Origin: Acanthacorydalis orientalis
Lineage: Eukaryota; Arthropoda; Insecta; Megaloptera; Corydalidae
DNA: 64,000 nucleotides
Reading direction: 5' to 3'
Assembly (NCBI GenBank): GCA_034766995.1
Contig: CM068321.1
Span: 15,445,026-15,509,025, forward strand
Shown one piece after another: positions 1-13,826 of this stretch (position 1 is its first letter; each line of letters begins with the position of its first letter). Below the pieces are notes generated by a model. The model had not been told where the DNA came from. It saw only the letters and a list, made by a program, of their open reading frames with translations, and did not search any database. Position numbers and translations under genes: made by a program.

Positions 1-315
1 AAAGTATCTGAATAAACATATTTTTTTGTTTAATTTTTACAGAATTTTATTGGAAATTTTTAATATAATGCCGATTTAAAAAAGTGAATTATTAATAAAC
101 ATTGAATCGATTTTTAAAATCGATTTTTTAAATAACAACGTAGTTGACTAATGATTTTAGGAAAGTAAAATTTAATTATCAAATTATTTTCTTTATAAAT
201 ACATGGATAGTTCTTAGTAATTTATAATAAATATATTATAATATAACAGTGTTTAATTAATATTCTAAATTGATTCTTAATACTAACTTAGTAGTCACTT
301 TTTATTTTATACTAA

Positions 316-317
<2 letters not shown>

Positions 318-369
<52 letters not shown>

Positions 370-384
370 GTATGTATATATATA
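318..384. repeat. (TA)n then (TGTA)n microsatellite
   Basis: TA repeats grade into TGTA repeats. Further (TA)n tracts of 20-60 bases are seen at 1429-1460, 3829-3870, 4657-4689, 6751-6811, 7538-7565, 12301-12326, 13788-13820, 15670-15702 (TA then GA), 16375-16408, 16999-17075, 19323-19351, 23377-23435, 24416-24447, 24773-24836, 25378-25421, 28380-28409, 34971-35016, 35430-35457, 39367-39420, 48768-48797, 49493-49532, 54430-54503, 55338-55374, 55783-55835, 56191-56223 and 57736-57769. Confidence 0.95.
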
Positions 385-574
385 AAGAAAGAAAAAAGTA
401 AAGTAAAACAGGTATAATAAAATAAGAATTATTGATGTGCTAATATTTTCAAATATTAGTGAAAATTAACAAAAAAAAGTAAAACTGAGAAATAAAATTT
501 AAACTGTACAAGTTTGTGCGTGTCAAATATGTATACTATGTAAATATCCGAAATTGTTTCAATTTTGGTAATAG

Positions 575-800
575 CACTACGTAAAGTAGATACAATTTAT
601 ATTTCCTCACAGGTAGGGATGCCACAATGTCTCTCATTCATGTAACACCTGCGAGAGAAATGTGTACAGTGAATTGTACTTCGACTAACTATTGTATTTC
701 ATGAGTTTTGTTGTCAAACGACTGTTGTTTTCTAACAATGTCTCTGTATTCTGTAAGGTAGATGTTCACACAATCTGTACTGATCTTAAAAGTTCACATG
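575..800 (+). repeat. Interspersed repeat, copy 1 of an inverted pair
   Basis: Aligned by eye to the reverse complement of about 6330-6560. The core, starting at CATGTA(A/G)CACCTGC near 640 and running through AGAGAAATGTG, CAGTGAATTGTACTT, CTAACTATTGTATTTCA and TTGTTTTCTAA to GATGTT near 765, is roughly 80% identical with very few gaps; weaker similarity extends on both sides. It has no coding capacity. It may be a non-autonomous transposon or the end of a larger element. Confidence 0.75.
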
Positions 801-1424
801 GATTTTAAAAATCGATAAAGTACATTATGTTTTCGGAGTTTCGTTTTCATTGTTTACACGTACAAAGACATTTATATAAAGGTATATATTAGTATAAAAA
901 TATACAAAACAAGTAAAATATTTATTAAAATTCAACTTTTTTTAAATAAATATTTTTTAGGTTTATTGAAACAATGAAAATAATTATAATTTCTTTTAAA
1001 AATAAACAAGAAAATAAATATTACACATTCACTTTTAAATATTACACAAATACATATTACACTTTTTTTAGTTCTTTATCTTCTATATATGATATTTTAA
1101 GAGCCAATTAGGTAAAATATTTTATCCTTCAAAAGTATTTAAAGTTGAAAAATAATTTATTATTATAAAATGATACTTAAATCTAAATTTAAGTAGTGGT
1201 ATTCCTGAAATTGGTTTATATGCGCGTTTAATATATAATTTTTGTACTTTTACTAAATTTATTACTGTTTTTGAGTATATGCATTTGATTTTATACACTT
1301 GTTCAAATGGACTGAATTTTTTGTCTCTGAGTAATTACAATCTATCTAGTGACAATATAGGAATAGATGTGAATGTTCCTGATTTTACATATTTTACAAT
1401 TATATATAAAATATAATTATATAT

Positions 1425-1463
<39 letters not shown>

Positions 1464-3826
1464 TTTCTACGTTCACTTTTTTAAAATATTATGTACACTC
1501 AGTGACCAAAAATGAAGTAAAAACTATAGAAATCTGGTGATTCAATTTAGGCTTCTGCATGGTAATATTAAAAAGGGACGTAGGAGTTTATAAAACTCAT
1601 GTTGTTTTTTTTTAGTATTTTAGTTTAATTCAGTACTAAAATTCAATTTAACTAAAGTACTAAATGATGGATAACATGATTTTTTTTCATTTTTGCGTTT
1701 TTTAAATACTTTCGTTTAGAATCTTAAGTTGAATCACCATATGCAAAAAAGTAAATACCATATACTAAGAAACTTGATAAAAATACAAATATCGTGGATT
1801 TTACATGCATGTATTTCAATAAAATAACTTCTTTTAAAACATAACATGTATATAAAGCTTACTATCTTGGAAAAATTTGCGAAGAAAAGATATTCTAATT
1901 TTAAAATATGAGACAGTAAATGTTCCTGATGAAAATTATTTGTTAATATTTTTTACTACAGAAGGAACATTTGAAAAAATCTATTAAACTACGAAAATAT
2001 ATTGTTTTTTTTCTTTAATAAATTTATATTGTAATTATTAGTAGCAAACATAGGCAGTAAATAATACAGAAAATAATTCTTACTTCTATTTATGTCTGTT
2101 TAACATTAAAATTATGATGCGAATGAACATAATATGAAGGAAATGAACTATATTTCTTCTTGCATTTTGTTACTTCGTTCGGTGAAGTTTCTATGAGTAT
2201 CATTTCTGTAATATTAATCAAGAGAAAAATGAATAATACGTGCTTAAGAACAATCTTTATATTTAAAATAAAAAAAGAACATTTTTACACAATTAATATT
2301 CTCCGAATTAATATACAAATATTAAACCGTTTTTTTATGTTTACAACGAATGTGTAATTGAACTTTTTATTATATCTCAACGATAGAAAGTATGATATGT
2401 GCAGATAATAAAATGTTTTTCATATTTTTGTAAGTTTAAAACAATTTATTATAAAGTATATATCACTAAAAGGTATATCAAGTATAAAATCTTAATAATT
2501 ATGAAAAAACATTGGAATATTAAAATAATTAGCACGATAAATAATACTATTAAAATTAAAATTACAATTTTCTACTTATATAATAATTTTATATTTTATA
2601 TAAATTATTATTTTTAATGATTATTAAGTATTATGTATTTTTTTAAAGTTCCTTTTTCTTCTTAGTTTTGACTTATTTTTATTTTATCCACGAATCTCTT
2701 TCAAACCCTTTGATATTAATTATCAGCCAGTATATTATTTACTTTTCTATAAAAGTGTTTTTTTGATTTTTTGAACAAAGTAATTAATTATCATATAGAT
2801 TCTAAAGCAATTAAATTTATTGAATTGTTTATAAATATTAAGAGATTTTTCCTTTCAAGTTATTATAAAATAATTCTAAAATAAAATCTAAAACATTTTT
2901 TGTTGAAATATATACTTTTTTAATGAAAGATGACGTGTAACTTATAATTTAATTTACGTTGACTAGCAGGACAACATATTTGCAATGCAATATATAACGT
3001 CAACTCACAGAACTATTTCATTGTTATTCTATACCTAAGAAATATTCGATTGTTTATTTGATAGCGATTCAGTAGTTAATATTTTATCAGAAGATGAGCA
3101 TTGTAACTTATTATAATATTAGACTACAATGCAACAAAAGGTTCAGAGACAATAGAGTTTAACAGATAAGCAAATAGTGTCTATACCAAATCAGGATATA
3201 GAATATCGAGATTAATAATCTAAATTTTGTATATATGTTACCATATGATACATGTTGAATATAATCATATTTTATTATTTTCACATTTACTTTATATATT
3301 GTCATAGCTCTAAAATGATTCTTTCAGACGAAAAATATGTTTGAATTTTTTGAAAATTAATTTTCAAAAATCATAGTCGTTAAATATTATCTAAATTAGT
3401 TTGTCATTCTTTATTAACATATAATTTTGTAAATGAAAAAAGATACATTTCGAAATAAAATTCTAAGGATTAACATCCTCATTACCATTAAAAACATATC
3501 ATCTAAATTGTTGTTTAACTAAATTTTAATTTATTTGTTTTTACAACTGATTTAAAAACTGGATATCATTAGATAATTTATTTTGAATTTATTGTAATGT
3601 TAAAAAATATTTCTAAAATTAACAAAAAATTATGGAATTATTTTAAAAAAATAAATTGAGTTGAATTAAAGGCACTAAATTAAATTAATTTTCAAATTAA
3701 AATTTCATTTAGCATATAAATAAAGATATGATCGTTTCTATCAATTTGATCTATTATTAAAAAAGTATTCAAATGCTATCTCTTTACAAACAATTCTTTG
3801 AAATATACACGTTAAATACTCAAAAA

Positions 3827-3872
<46 letters not shown>

Positions 3873-4653
3873 ACAAAAACAATCTGTCGTTATTGTAGAA
3901 AACAACTTGAAAGAAAGAATATTGCATTTAATACTGCATTGTTTGCAATCGATGAAGAGCAGTAATGAAAACACATTGATTTTTGTGTCTGTATCATCAG
4001 AAAGTACTATGCAACCATATAACGAGAAGCGTTTATTTCATTGTGTTCAGTCAATAGGAATACGTTAGATAACAACCGTGCATATTTCCCACCAGAGAGT
4101 CATGAAGTGTGTTGGTCGACCGAACTATTTACACAGTATCGAACCCTCAGCCACTAACAGGAAGTTACTTTAGCTTGCAACACTGTAAACACATCAATGA
4201 TAAATATATACTGAACTTTCACTGTTAAACAATAGGTATTTTAATACAAATTTCAAAACATACAACGCATCCTTTTTTAATAAAGCTCCAGTCATATTGG
4301 ATGCTAAATATAACTTCACCAAGCTGAACTTTATATGTATATGTTGTACAATTAATATCCTTATATAGTACGCTGCGTTTAATGTTAGCATACATATTTA
4401 AAACGATATTTGAATACATGTATATTTATATACACATATATAGAACGAGACCGACAGTTTCTCTCTTGTATTATCTTGTAGAATTATTTAAATATCTACT
4501 TGGATTTTCATATTATTTCAAAGCTAACAGGAAAGTCATTAAGCTCGAACATATTCTATTTATACAATATATTTCAGTAATTGTTAAATTTTCGACGAAA
4601 AACTCTAAAGATAAGAGTGTATTGTAATAACAATCTTTAAATTAATAAGTGGA

Positions 4654-4695
<42 letters not shown>

Positions 4696-5499
4696 CGTAA
4701 TAATATAATTTCTTCCCTATAAACATTTCACTCTTTTCTAATCAAAATGTCCTGTCAGTAATTATTGATCATTTTGATTGTTGTTTATTCGTATTTCTAT
4801 GGTGATTCCATTTTCTTCAAAATAATAAGTAATTCTAAAACTCCATATATTTCTATTAGAAAAAAAATGTATATTTACTAATACATATCATTAATGCCTC
4901 TTAGAAATAAAAATAAAACTTACATTTTATTTCTTCATTTCATTCTCTAGTTTTCTTAGTTCATCCGTCATTAAGTTTTAAAAAAGTTAGAACTTTATGT
5001 TCAATTTCACATTTGTTCTTTAATTCTTTTTCAGTATTTGAAACACAATTTTTATGAGAAATATGTGTACAGTCACTTTTATTTTAAAAATTGATATTGA
5101 ATGTTTAAACTTATACTATTTTCTGTATTTAACTTGAAATGCTATGCTTTTTGATTTGTTAAAACTGTAAATTAATACTATTTATATAGAAATTATGCTC
5201 GTTTTTATTAAAAAAGAAATTAACTCATGGATTTTATATATAACAAATGTTTGTATCAATAATTTTAGGACAGTTTTTTTTTAATTTCATATACAGTTAA
5301 TTGTGTCAAAATTGACCATAACTAAATTTTAAACATTCTAGTAAGAAACATTTAAATGATATGTAGAAAGAAGTGCATTTCTAAAAAGCTCAGTGATACA
5401 CTAGATTTATGTTAAAGCTTGTTTCTTAAGTTACACGTGCCTTTGTCCCCGTATAAGCTGTTCTAAATACACATATTCCATCTTGTATATATGTATATA

Positions 5500-5580
<81 letters not shown>

Positions 5581-6329
5581 GTAAGAAAAATTTATTATTT
5601 GTTACTTATTAATAGCATGGGCTCAAATTTGTATTTTTTAAATATTAATTTTAATTGGTAGAAGTTTAAATAAGATTAAAAACATTATAGTATCTAAATT
5701 CTTAAATATATTTCAATAAAAGGAGGAAGCAACACAGGACAAAATATGTTACCTTAAACAACGATAGATAATAAGTACATAATTCAAAAGTTGACTAAAA
5801 AAAATCATTTCAGAATGAATTTTTGTCTTGTGTATATAATACACTCGCATTACATATTCAACCAAAACTGCCAATATACAATCTTTATGGTGCGAAATCA
5901 GTATAACCAACTGCATATATATTTTTACAACACCTATGAGAGATATATGGATGTAAAATGTAAAGCAATTTTGTGCAAGCATGGATACAGTACAAGTATC
6001 GTTCTAATGGCAATATTATGAGAGATTATATGTGAAAGTACCTAATTATACTTTCATAATATCATATCTACAGTATGATCAAAAAATAATGAAAACCGTA
6101 TAATATTTTTATATATACAATAGATTAAAAAAAGCATATATTCGTTATTCGTGTAATAAGAATATGTTACTCATTCGCTCCATCTTTTCATAAAATCTTT
6201 TGTATTTTGTGAGTTCGTGTTTAACACATTCATTCATTTAAATTGACTATATAGTTGTTTAATTAATCTTGCATGATTGTGCGTTTTCGTATTGGATATA
6301 AACCAAGGTAAATCTCTTTTTCCGAACCT
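801..6329. other. AT-rich non-coding stretch between the inverted repeat copies
   Basis: No coding exon, RNA gene or transposon protein recognised on either strand. The open frames present (up to about 80 codons) are AT-driven runs of Ile, Tyr, Lys and Phe without family features. A slightly GC-richer patch lies at about 4040-4190. Microsatellites are listed separately. Confidence 0.6.
5486..5582. repeat. Interrupted (TA)n/(TG)n microsatellite
   Basis: About 97 bases of TA repeats interrupted by a short GTGTGTGT block near 5537. Low-complexity. Confidence 0.95.
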
Positions 6330-6560
6330 ATATCAACCTGCAAAATAATTATAGATTATATTAACATCGACCGTATGAGACACGGAAATAGTATTAGAAA
6401 ACAATGGTTGTTTAACAACGAACTTCTGAAATACAATAGTTAGCCAAAGTACAATTCACTGTTCACATTTCTCTTGCAGGTGCTACATGACCCAAACAAT
6501 ATGGCACGCCGTATAGCGTGAGAGAACAATGTTGTATTTACTTTAGCATGTGCTAAATTT
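6330..6560 (-). repeat. Interspersed repeat, copy 2 of an inverted pair
   Basis: Reverse-complement partner of the copy at 575-800. The best-conserved block is 6365-6520, which read on the minus strand gives GTAGCACCTGCAAGAGAAATG and CAGTGAATTGTACTTTGGC. The outward side keeps GCACATGCTAAAGTAAATAC against GCACTACGTAAAGTAGATAC in copy 1. The two copies enclose about 5.5 kb of AT-rich DNA with no gene. Confidence 0.75.
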
Positions 6561-6752
6561 AGAATGATGAAAGAGATAAACATCACCCTTTTTCGCGAAA
6601 ATGACACGCATATCTTAGAAATATTCAATTTATTTCATTTATGGACAAATATTTTTACGAATAAAAGATGAATATATTATTATCACAAATATAATATAAT
6701 TTAATAAATTATAGAAAAAAAGTATTTTATTTTCTTAAATCTAAAATGAATG

Positions 6753-6804
<52 letters not shown>

Positions 6805-8053
6805 TAGATAGATTTAAATAATATGAACCCGTAAAACTGCGGTTTAAAAATAATTTACGTCAATTACCTAACATAAAATATGAAATTAAATCTTTTTGTC
6901 GACTGAAATCAATATTTTACAATGAAATTTATATATATATATATATATATTATATTATTTTTATAATGACTTGATTTAAATATAGTTACTGATAAGAGAT
7001 AAATAATTTTTGATAAATGCGATTATAAAAAAAATATTTGTCATCACTCATTAAAAGAATGGTTTTCTTATTTTTTAATGAATCTATGTCATTAAATTTT
7101 GTGTAAAAACTAAAGCGAAAAATATATAAAATAGTTTTTCAAAATGTAAAATAATTTAGACTGTTATACATAAACATTATTTTAATTCTTATTTTATAAA
7201 AACTTTTATAGAATTAGATTTTTCTTTTGCATTTTTCAACAAATATACATACTTGAATGAAAGAAATATTCCAACTAGTGCATCGAAAGTTCGTTCTTGT
7301 TATTAAAACACGAACCAAATACGATATTCTTTTTGTTAGTAGAGTCAAGTATGTCATTAAATCAAATTCATTCTTTTATACTATTTTGATGAAGACTAAA
7401 AATAAATTTAATAAAATCAAATAAGAAGCAGAACTTCTGTGTACTATAAAAATGAGTGTTTTGTTTTTACAAATACATATTTTTTTAAGTTCTTATACTG
7501 GATTTAGTGTATTTTTATCTCTTATTATTATTACATTACATATATATATATATATATATATATATTAAGTATTTAGTTATTTATTTTTCAATTTAATTTT
7601 TTAATAAATCAATTTTTAAAAATAATAATACACTTGAATAATTATTCATTAAATTCCAAGAAGAAGATAACTAAATTTATATATTTTTTCATATTTCTAG
7701 AGTGGTATTAAAATATAAGTCATACAAAAATTGACATTATTTACAATAAATGAGTTACACACAATTAAAAAATACTGTTTTTTACAAATTTATACAATAT
7801 GCCTAACTATTGATTTTTTTAATTCTAATAGTAGTTAAATTTTTCGAGCTGTATTATTTTATAATTAATATTTCACAATTAAGAATAATTTTAAAAACGA
7901 GTCTAGAAATTAATAAACTGAATTATTTAATTTCAATTACATAACAATACAGTAGAACAGGACTTATTGTATTAGTGTTAAAATAAGAAGAAAATTAATC
8001 CAATTAAAATCATGATTGAATAATGGATTTTACATGGATTTATAGATGATTTA

Positions 8054-8054
<1 letters not shown>

Positions 8055-8119
<65 letters not shown>
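8055..8119. repeat. (TA)n microsatellite, about 65 bp uninterrupted
   Basis: Among the longest pure TA tracts in the window; likely polymorphic. Lies directly beside the GC-richer island at 8190. Confidence 0.95.
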
Positions 8120-8122
<3 letters not shown>

Positions 8123-8189
8123 GGAACTTATAATCAGGTTACATGTTATCCTTGAGTATATCGAAAATGTTTGATTCCATTACATCAAG

Positions 8190-8580
8190 AATTTAAATTA
8201 ACCCTGGATCTTCAAGTAGAAAGTGCTTGTTACAGTATATACAGTACGTAGGAGTAAGAAAAGCAGCGGATAGTAGTTTCTCGTAGATAAACTCTCACTC
8301 CTCCGTTGCATGAAAGTGAGAAATATTGGCCGCGTATCCATAAACGTCAAACATAATGTAGCTGATAGCAGGGTTGTTTGAGTCGTAACGTAGCACGGTG
8401 AAAGAGCTTCAACGTACGAGTCACAGGAACGGGATCGGCTCATGGTAGTGACAGTTAAAATTTGTTATTGTTTCACGGCTGACCTATCCGTTACTGACTA
8501 TTTTTACCATTTTTCATAGATAAGGTCACGTTACAGTGAACGAATGTTTATCAGTGTCTTGTGAAATTTTTCACACGGAT
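8190..8580. other. GC-richer island, unassigned
   Basis: The block around 8190-8580 stands out from the AT-rich surroundings and follows directly after a 65-base (TA)n tract. The minus strand has an 81-codon open frame (8443-8198) with no recognisable protein family and no conserved domain, which I judge to be accidental. Possible readings: conserved non-coding element, untranslated exon or old repeat. Confidence 0.4.
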
Positions 8581-9249
8581 CGATTCTATTTAATGACATA
8601 TTTAGAATGAAAAATTTACCATACACACAAGATTTATGAAAATATAAATTTATGTATGTATATATATATATATATATTTATATATAATGTATACAGACTA
8701 TTTGTTGAAATTTCTTTGATAAATTAATACAAGTAAACGAATATGTTATATCATTCGTATTTCATAGAACCAAGTACAAGATTGTATTAAATTGGTCTAT
8801 ATTAAATTATATATTTATTATTATTTATAAGAAATATAATGATAAGTTATCAAGCTAATTGGTTCACTAAGAAAGTGTATGGGATATTTAGGAAACAATG
8901 ATAATAATTTCTTATGAAATGAAATGCTTATATTTCAGTTTTAGATGTTAAGCATTATGATTTCATTATCAATAAACGTTTAATAATATTTAATGTTGTG
9001 GTTTTCATTACTGAATTACAAAAACGTTGTTTTAAAGTTATGTTAAATAGTAAATATCTCTTAAGATGTCCATATGTAATTTCACAATATAGCTTCAGTG
9101 GTTCATTGAAGATATTTAAAAGTTTTTTTTAATATGTTTGTCTTTCATTCTTTAGGGAAAAAATTTTACAGTGATACAAGGCATATAATTGTATAAGGGA
9201 AATTCAAATTTCCAAGATAATATTTCGATATGACGTTATTTTTTCCATA

Positions 9250-9440
9250 TATACGTCATTCATGTAACTGTACACAATACACACTCATACCTGTAGGCAG
9301 TAAACGGGCGCGCCGCTTAATGTATTTATCTCGCAATGCTATTGCAGCTCTAATTTTATTTTCCCTTTCTTCGTTGACTTGATTACAGTATAGATAATGT
9401 CATTAAGTGTCTGTCGTCGTATAGCGAGCGCTTGTATGAA
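9250..9440. other. GC-richer island with a CpG-rich core GGGCGCGCCGC
   Basis: The core at 9306-9316 is all G and C in a region otherwise dominated by A and T. CpGs are also frequent in the right part (TCGTCGTATAGCGAGCGC, near 9415-9431). No coding frame of interest is present. Retained CpGs in AT-rich DNA suggest an unmethylated or constrained regulatory element. Confidence 0.35.
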
Positions 9441-11579
9441 AACGTGCTGAATTTACTAAGCCCAGTTTTTCAACAACGAACGATAAACAAAGATGTCGCT
9501 CAATTCAATGTTTATATCTATATATGTGAGTGTTTTCAATCATCCCTAAACAGATTATTGTTGTCATTTGATTATCTTTCATTTTTCTCAAACATTTTTG
9601 TACTAAATACGTATTCTTTTTACGGTGTATTTAGTGGATTTATTTAAGTTCATAGTTTCATAAGCTTTTAGTACATTATAATTAAAAACAATAATGTTTA
9701 TATTGTAACATTTAAAGTTATTACTTATTTATCTTAGTAAAATACAACATCAAAAATAAAAAAATATTTATTTCTTAAACACAGGCTCTAGGAAAACATT
9801 TTGAATGAATGTTTCATATAAAGTTCAAATCAGCATAACTAAATAACTAAATTTAACATTCGATAAGCATTTGAATTTTCTATAATATCTCAATCATAAT
9901 GAGAAGAAATAAATTTAGCGACGATATAGGTTGATATTATTTTTAAAATATTATTTTATTAACAGATAAAAGAAAAACATAAATTAATGTATAGGACAGA
10001 ATACTCGTTTATGTTAATAGAGCTTAGTAATTTATTATAAAAGTAATAAACAAAAAAATAGAAATAAATTAAATGGCATGCGATCTAAATATAATTATTA
10101 AAATAATTATGAAATTATAAAAAATTAACACATTTAAGAACAAAAATCGTGTTCTTAGTCATCAGATATATAAATTATTAAATGTTATATCAAAGTAATT
10201 CATATTGAATAAATTTTGACGAAAATGTATCATTTCCATAAGTAAATCTAATTGAAACAGTAATTAAATATAATGTAGATATATTAGTTTCCATGCATTT
10301 GCATTCTCTCCATTGCACAATAAACCTATACGCTTATCAACGTTAGCGGTGCAACTAACCGTAGATGTTTCACTTGCCAGAAAACTTGAACGTATGAACT
10401 GCTGAATGTATTAAAGCTTAGAGTGTACGATACAAGTTTCAATTAATGTTGTTGTAAATTAATTAATTTCATTTACTGAATTCAATAGTATGGACTGACG
10501 ATTTATTGCAACTGCTAGAGTATCTGCATGTTTGACATATTTTAGATTAAATGTAAATGTAATAGTAACTTTATTTGTTACTTCTCTTAATGACTGAGTT
10601 TTGATTAAGGAACTGTGAAAAGATACAGGAATAATTTATATTCGTTTATAATCACATAGTTTATCCATTGTAGTTTGAATTGTTTGTCATCTATTTGTTA
10701 GAAAACTGTTATTTTATATATTTATTTAACATTTAAATATACATTTGATATAGAAAATACAAACAAATGTAATGATGGACATAATTTAATAAAAAATGTA
10801 CGAGAAATAAGCGAAAAGATTAATTTAATAAAAACATTACAACTAAAAAATTTTTTTTTTGATTACATACTTGAAAATAAATAAGTAAAAACATCATTAA
10901 GTTTCCTAATAAGTTTTGTAAGTATTCAAATATTTTAAAAAGTTTCTTTTAGAAATTGATTTGGGTCCTATTTATTATTTCGAAATGAAGGAAAATAAAC
11001 TGCTCTAAAAAGACTTTTATAAATTTCTGATGACAGTTTGTTTTTCTAAATTTATTAATATATAATACTATATATTTGTATTTTAATAAATATTGAAAAC
11101 AATTGTTATTTGAAAAATATTGAGTGCGTACAAACATAACTGGTCAGTCCACTATTATAAGGTTACTTATTTTAATAGTGAGTAATTCTTTTAGTTATTT
11201 TATATATTTGTTTACTGAATATTATTTATTTAAAAAAAGTATTTTTTATAAGTCAAATTTTCTAAAATTGTGTACATTTTTATAAGAAAATGGTATAAAC
11301 AGATTTAATTTAAAGAGGAAAATAAGAAAATTTGTAAATTTAATAATTGTTTTAAGAAGATAAAAATATAAGATATTTATTATAGTAAAAACGTAATTTG
11401 TGTTTTGACAATAATACATAAATGTGTTAACTGGACTGTATGAAATAAATACCATAAAATATTTATATATTGGTAATAAATATAATTTATTTCCACTCAA
11501 TGAAATATTTTATTCTGTCTATCAATTTTAAAATGAATATTTTGTTCAATCAATCGAAAAAAGCAATCTAGTTTATCAA

Positions 11580-12080
11580 GCTCTTTTCAGTGGAGATCGT
11601 CACACACCGTATCTCGAAATATTGACATTGGACGAAACAAATCAATCACATAAGCAACATGGAAGAAAAATCGAACGATATAAGTTCCATTAATAAAATA
11701 TCCGTAATGCGAACACAAATTTGACAAATGTTTATAAGATTAAGCATCCGACTGACTAGCTGACATCGGGAATGAATTACGCGTGTTACTCGATTAGTGT
11801 CTTCACTTATCTTCTTCACCGGCTTCTGGTGCTGCTGTTATAGCCACCGTTGCAATCAGGAAGCAGCCGAGCGAACTGGACACAAAAAAGAAGTGAATTT
11901 ATCTTCGGCTGACAGGCGACAGCCACTCGACGTTAGACATTGAAGTCTTCTAGAGAGAAGTGTGTCTACTAGCTACTTGTACTACTCTTCTGTCTTGTCT
12001 GTACGTGTACCATTGTCACTGACGACGTTGAAAAACTTTAATTGTACTAATGATTGAACGAAGAAAAATGGTTTTGTAAG
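11580..12080. promoter_or_regulatory. Large GC-richer island; candidate promoter or untranslated first exon
   Basis: This is the longest block of balanced base composition in the left half, with several CpGs (for example GACGACGTTG near 12021). No open frame of note runs through it. Near its right end, at 12068, an ATG is followed by a plausible GTAAGA donor at 12076, which would fit a 5' exon of a plus-strand gene whose coding exons lie elsewhere, but no downstream exon was found in the window. A conserved non-coding element is equally possible. Confidence 0.3.
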
Positions 12081-13786
12081 ATTTCCAATTTGTAAACGAG
12101 CATCAACATGTTTTAAGTATTTTTCTAGTACAATCACAAGTATTGTGATTATATATTCAAAGAAGTGTTCATTCCCTTTTTCAATAAATTATTTAATCGG
12201 TATTTTAATTCCAGTTAGACGACAAGTGTTAGTTATATCTTATATATACCAAGTTTAATAAATACTTTTTAGTATTGTAAAAGAATCATTTTTTTAAGTT
12301 ATGTATATATATATATATATATATAATGAATTAGTTTTCTATATACAACAAAAGTTTTTCTATTAAAATTGTAGTTATAAAAAAACCTCAAAGAGAATCC
12401 ACTGACTTTTTGATATAATTTTATATTAAGTCGCTCTGAATTTCAGATTAAATTCCATTTCGTGGAAAAATTTTAACACAACGTATAAAAAAATGAGATC
12501 TGTCAAATGGATTCTATTGCTAATATGAATGTATATTTTTACTTTATTTAGTAAAAGGTTCATCACGTCTAAAAAAGTATTTGTCAATATTATAATTATT
12601 ACTGCTCGAATTTTAATTCTTAGATCCGTTAAAGACTGCAAATGATTTAATTAAAGTGTTAGTTGTGATAGCTTTAAACAAATAAGCTGATTTATTGTCA
12701 AATTTTATGATAATGAAACCAAAAATGTTATTATATTATAAATAATGTTCAGTCTTTCTGACTGTACATCCTATGGAATTATTTATTGTATATCTTTGAC
12801 CCTTTTATTGAATGGAAATGACTGAAATTTATTTTTCAATAAAATTCATAATCATATCAAATAAAAAACATAAACTTATCTGAAATAAATTGTCCAAAAA
12901 TCTTGTTAATTTAAATCAAAAGAAAATAACAAAGATATCAATCAAGAAACTTATAGCAAAAACAAATCACTGCCAGTTTTTTCTATAGTGCTAAATTGTA
13001 ATTGATATATAATTTAATTTAAATTTTCCCAATCGAATTTTATATGCTTGTGATTAATACGTTTGCTACATTGTAATTATTTTAAAAAAATAATGAAGTA
13101 CTTTGGATCATCTACATTAATTATTGCTGTTACATAAAATGGAAATTGTTTTTAGCGTTAAGATTTATTAAATTCAGAATGGTGAATAATATTTTTTTCT
13201 TATACATTAACCTGTTAATAAACAATTAACATGAAACAACTTAATACAGTAATGACTTTCTTTTAATGAAACTTAAAAAAATAATTAGTATTATTCAAAA
13301 TTATTTTAAATATTTTTACTATTACTTTTTATGTATTATATAATATTAATCGCTTTAAAAAATTAATAAATCATGGATTTACGATTAAAATTTAAAAAAA
13401 ATCCGTATTAAGATGTAAATTAAATATATATCATATGCAACATATGCATATGAGTAATAATCTTTTCCTTCAGTTATGTTAGACATATATTCTATTAAAA
13501 AAATCACCTTAAATAGAACTCAAGCAGATTAATTAATAATTTGCTTTGAAAGAATTTGTAACTATAATTAAAATCAACTAATTAAAATAAATAATATTTT
13601 ATCCATTTCTTCAAATACATTGTTTCTTACACTGTATAATTTACTCTTTACGTATGTGTACAAATTAAACAATAGGTTTATATAAATTGTATCTAATTAA
13701 CTATGTTATTTTCCAATTTAAAAAGGATCCATGATTTAGAAAAAAATATTAAATGCAAAAAATTAAATAAATATATATAAAATTAA

Positions 13787-13826
<40 letters not shown>

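Noticed and set aside
8198..8443. 81-codon minus-strand frame in a GC-richer island
   Set aside because: No domain, no splice context; Ser/Thr/Leu-rich composition looks accidental.
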